Below, one piece after another: positions 61,958 to 64,000 of a stretch of 64,000 nt of DNA; within the stretch, counting starts at the first letter, position 1; every line of letters starts with the position of its first letter. The notes below the pieces were generated by a model that worked only from the letters and a program-made list of their open reading frames with translations, was not told where the DNA came from and did not search any database. Location of the stretch: assembly GCA_965644295.1 (NCBI GenBank), contig CBFFRP010000277.1, positions 148,316-212,315 of the forward strand, given 5' to 3'. Source of the DNA: Paraphysomonas bandaiensis (lineage: Eukaryota > Chrysophyceae). The translations under genes were made by a program, and so were the position numbers.

Positions 61958-63592
61958 AACTAATTGTGAAGTATTGTGGTCATGGTGCAGTCGCCAACGC
62001 TGCTGGATTTGTAATGTTATATTTGAAATATTCTAGGTGTTTCGGTACTGAGTAGTTTTTTCATTGAAGAGATGAGATAATTTTGTAAAATATGCCATCA
62101 TTCTCGTAGGTTTTATGTTTGTTACTACTGAACCACGAATTGCGATAAATGTAAATAAAAATGATTGGGCAACATCGAAGTGGATAATAGAGAAAAACAT
62201 AATAATTCTACTTTGGTCATTAAAATATGCGTCCTTCTTCTCTGTCATGTGATATACAGTATATATATTATATATGCATTTAAAGAAATTTAAGATAATT
62301 TTCGTGAGGCCAGCGAGTCTTAGAAAGATTTCAAACTTTAAAAATGCAATTTCTTTCGTTGTTTAGCTTTTCATGTATATGATTTACAATTTTACACGTC
62401 AATACGCTGGAGATAGCCTCATGCTTGCGTAATACATATACACGTAGCCCTTGTCTTGCTTTGTTTCACACTGCACACGACAATAACTCACAACTTATTA
62501 ATGTAAGACCTGATAGTATCAGTTACATGTGCTTATCGCTTATATAATCCTCTGAGCAATTCTATATCTTATATAGGCATACATCCTTTTTTAAAATATA
62601 ATTACCCCCCTCAACATGATCGGACTCTTTTCATTGGTGTTCTGGGGGATAAGTACCGGAGATATTTCTCCGCATGCACGAGTCAACGGATTGGTTCTAC
62701 CCGCTGGGCCATGTCTTATGTGGTACAAGGCACTAATATGTGTCATTTTTGTAGTAAATATTTAATTCCCTGAAAATTAAATAGGCATTCAGGGAATGGG
62801 CTCACCTGAAGGGCATCCGGGTATTAGGCCGTAAGCCGCCACCATGAAGTCAAGCGTCTGAGCTGTTTACCTTACATGGACTCAAAATTCGTTACCCCTG
62901 AGTTCCAAATATGTCCCTTATTGCACACTACTAACTGATCTCAACTGAACAATATATGTTGTATCACACAGTAGAACTGAACAACGCCAATACTATCCCA
63001 ACTATGTACAAAACAAGTACGCAATAAATTCACTACTAAAAGTACTTACTATTTGTTAATATACACAGCGCCTTAAGCTCACTAGTCGAAGACAAATGTC
63101 AACGTACTTATACAAATGGATTATACTAGATACATACACACGCATGGGAGGGAGGATTCTTCGAATCTGTAATAGTATAAATGGTAGTATTTTACTGACT
63201 AATAACTGTATATATATAAAGCTATTTGTGAAGTGTAACCAAAAATACCGCATGACAAGCCCGCTATTTTTAATAGCACAGTGACAAAACGTGGTACATG
63301 TTATAGTATTGAATGATATTAGCTTTTTCAATTGGCCTTTATAACTGCATGTAGGACTGGACTTCATAAAGCCAATCGAATTATTGCAGAAAACAACATA
63401 CAAGAACATATACATGCCAAAATTGCAGCCGAACAGTTGAACAATATTAAAACTAGCACTTTACAAACCGTAGAATACGCGGTATACGTATAAAGCACCA
63501 CCTGTACACAAAATCTTCTGGTACCTTCATATGGTACCTCAACATGAACGCCAAAGTGTGCGAAAGAGTGCTTAAGCACACCAATCGAAATA
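61958..63592. other. Intergenic region
   Basis: AT-rich; contains dispersed repeat copy E at 62625-62890. Short frames on both strands (for example 63096-63284) have no recognisable content. Confidence 0.5.
62625..62890 (+). repeat. Dispersed repeat family, copy E (partial)
   Basis: Same orientation as copy A. Shares GGGATAAGTACCGGAGATAT, GAATGGGCTCACCTGAAGGGCATCC-type phrases with copy B, and GAAGTCAAGCGTCTGAGCTG. It has its own AATTAAATAGGCATTCAGGG variant in place of the AATAAACAGGCA block. Confidence 0.7.
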
Positions 63593-64000
63593 TCATCTGC
63601 TGATGAAAGTATATGCTCTGAGAGTTTTTATCTCATGAATATACAAACAGTCCGAACGAATCGCATCAACAAACGAGACATCTTCTAACAATATATCTGC
63701 ACATTGTGTAGTGTCTCTAAAGCGTGCAGCTGGCAGCGCTAGACCCTGCACGAACCTCTTAATAAGCGACATAGAAGCAGGCATGTTGTGATAAAGCACG
63801 AAATTATATACAGTGCTCGGTTGGCAACAGTGTGCTTGAATTGGTATCATAAGAAAATCGGAAAGCTGTTGGAGTACAACGGTAGGAGTGAAGAGCTCGC
63901 GGCGGATAGTTTCGTCATAGCCGAAGTCACAATAGAGTCCAGCACGCAGAAAAAGCAATATTTCCTCAGTCACTGGCGCAGTTAGTGATGTTCCTCTACT
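63593..64000 (-). CDS. Possible 3' end of an unrecognised gene, running off the window
   Basis: On the minus strand a frame is open from the window edge to a stop at 63593 (more than 130 codons). Composition is balanced and protein-like (FLRAGLYCDFGYDETIRREL, LALPAARFRDTTQCADILL). No start or family is identified. It may be the last exon of a gene lying mostly beyond 64000. Confidence 0.4.
   Translation of the reverse strand, partial: SRGTSLTAPVTEEILLFLRAGLYCDFGYDETIRRELFTPTVVLQQLSDFLMIPIQAHCCQPSTVYNFVLYHNMPASMSLIKRFVQGLALPAARFRDTTQCADILLEDVSFVDAIRSDCLYIHEIKTLRAYTFISR

Noticed and set aside
63056-63579. Hydrophobic minus-strand frames near the right end
   Set aside because: Ile/Leu/Cys-rich composition typical of AT-rich DNA; no link in phase to the more convincing frame at 63593-64000.

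Overview
The window is nuclear DNA from a eukaryote with intron-rich genes, most likely a stramenopile and probably an ochrophyte alga. The evidence is indirect. There are 57 short GT-AG introns, 42 to 90 bp long and mostly near 50 bp. A giant surface protein carries Pro-Thr/Ser-Gly-Gln-Pro repeats of a kind familiar from stramenopiles. The window also has a chitin synthase, a Der/EngA GTPase of organellar type, a bacterial-type thioredoxin reductase and an HSF-like regulator. I cannot name the species. For each of the ten intact intron-containing genes, the exons I assembled by eye add up to a multiple of three and read through without a stop.

Layout. 1-3596: a near-perfect giant inverted repeat whose left arm runs off the window. 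4088-6625 (+): Der/EngA GTPase, 14 exons. 7907-9416 (+): mitochondrial succinyl-CoA ligase beta subunit. 10301-11522 (-): thioredoxin reductase, divergent from 11896-16669 (+), a SNF2 ATPase with RanBP2-type zinc fingers and a PHD finger. 16670-19027: gene-poor, with a dispersed repeat. 19028-24069 (-): a 1632-residue ankyrin / zinc finger / protein kinase / TIR protein. 24660-31283 (+): a host reading frame split after its third codon by a 5.6-kb Ty3/gypsy element with identical-looking LTRs. 32323-32850 (-): a decayed unrecognised gene. 33339-33737 (+): a small acidic protein. 34676-36300 (-): adenylosuccinate lyase. 37658-39621 (-): ABC1/COQ8-type kinase, divergent from 40093-42146 (+), a transcription factor with two tandem HSF domains. 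43345-46256 (-): chitin synthase, divergent from 46665-53669 (+), the 2261-residue repeat-rich membrane protein. 53973-59436 (-): a Ty1/copia element with identical-looking LTRs and a 5-bp target duplication. 59437-64000: repeats, a ribonucleotide reductase R2 gene broken by about ten indels, and possibly the 3' end of another gene.

The genes do not form one pathway. Housekeeping functions (TCA cycle, purine synthesis, ubiquinone-type kinase, ribosome-assembly GTPase, thioredoxin system, dNTP synthesis) are interspersed with chromatin and stress regulators and a cell-surface pair. Four divergent gene pairs share 370-590 bp between start codons. The most unusual items are the ANK-kinase-TIR protein, the duplicated HSF domain with a conserved intron position, the retrotransposon that splits a host start codon from its gene, the chitin synthase / repeat-protein pair, and the R2 gene whose protein is conserved despite many frame breaks.
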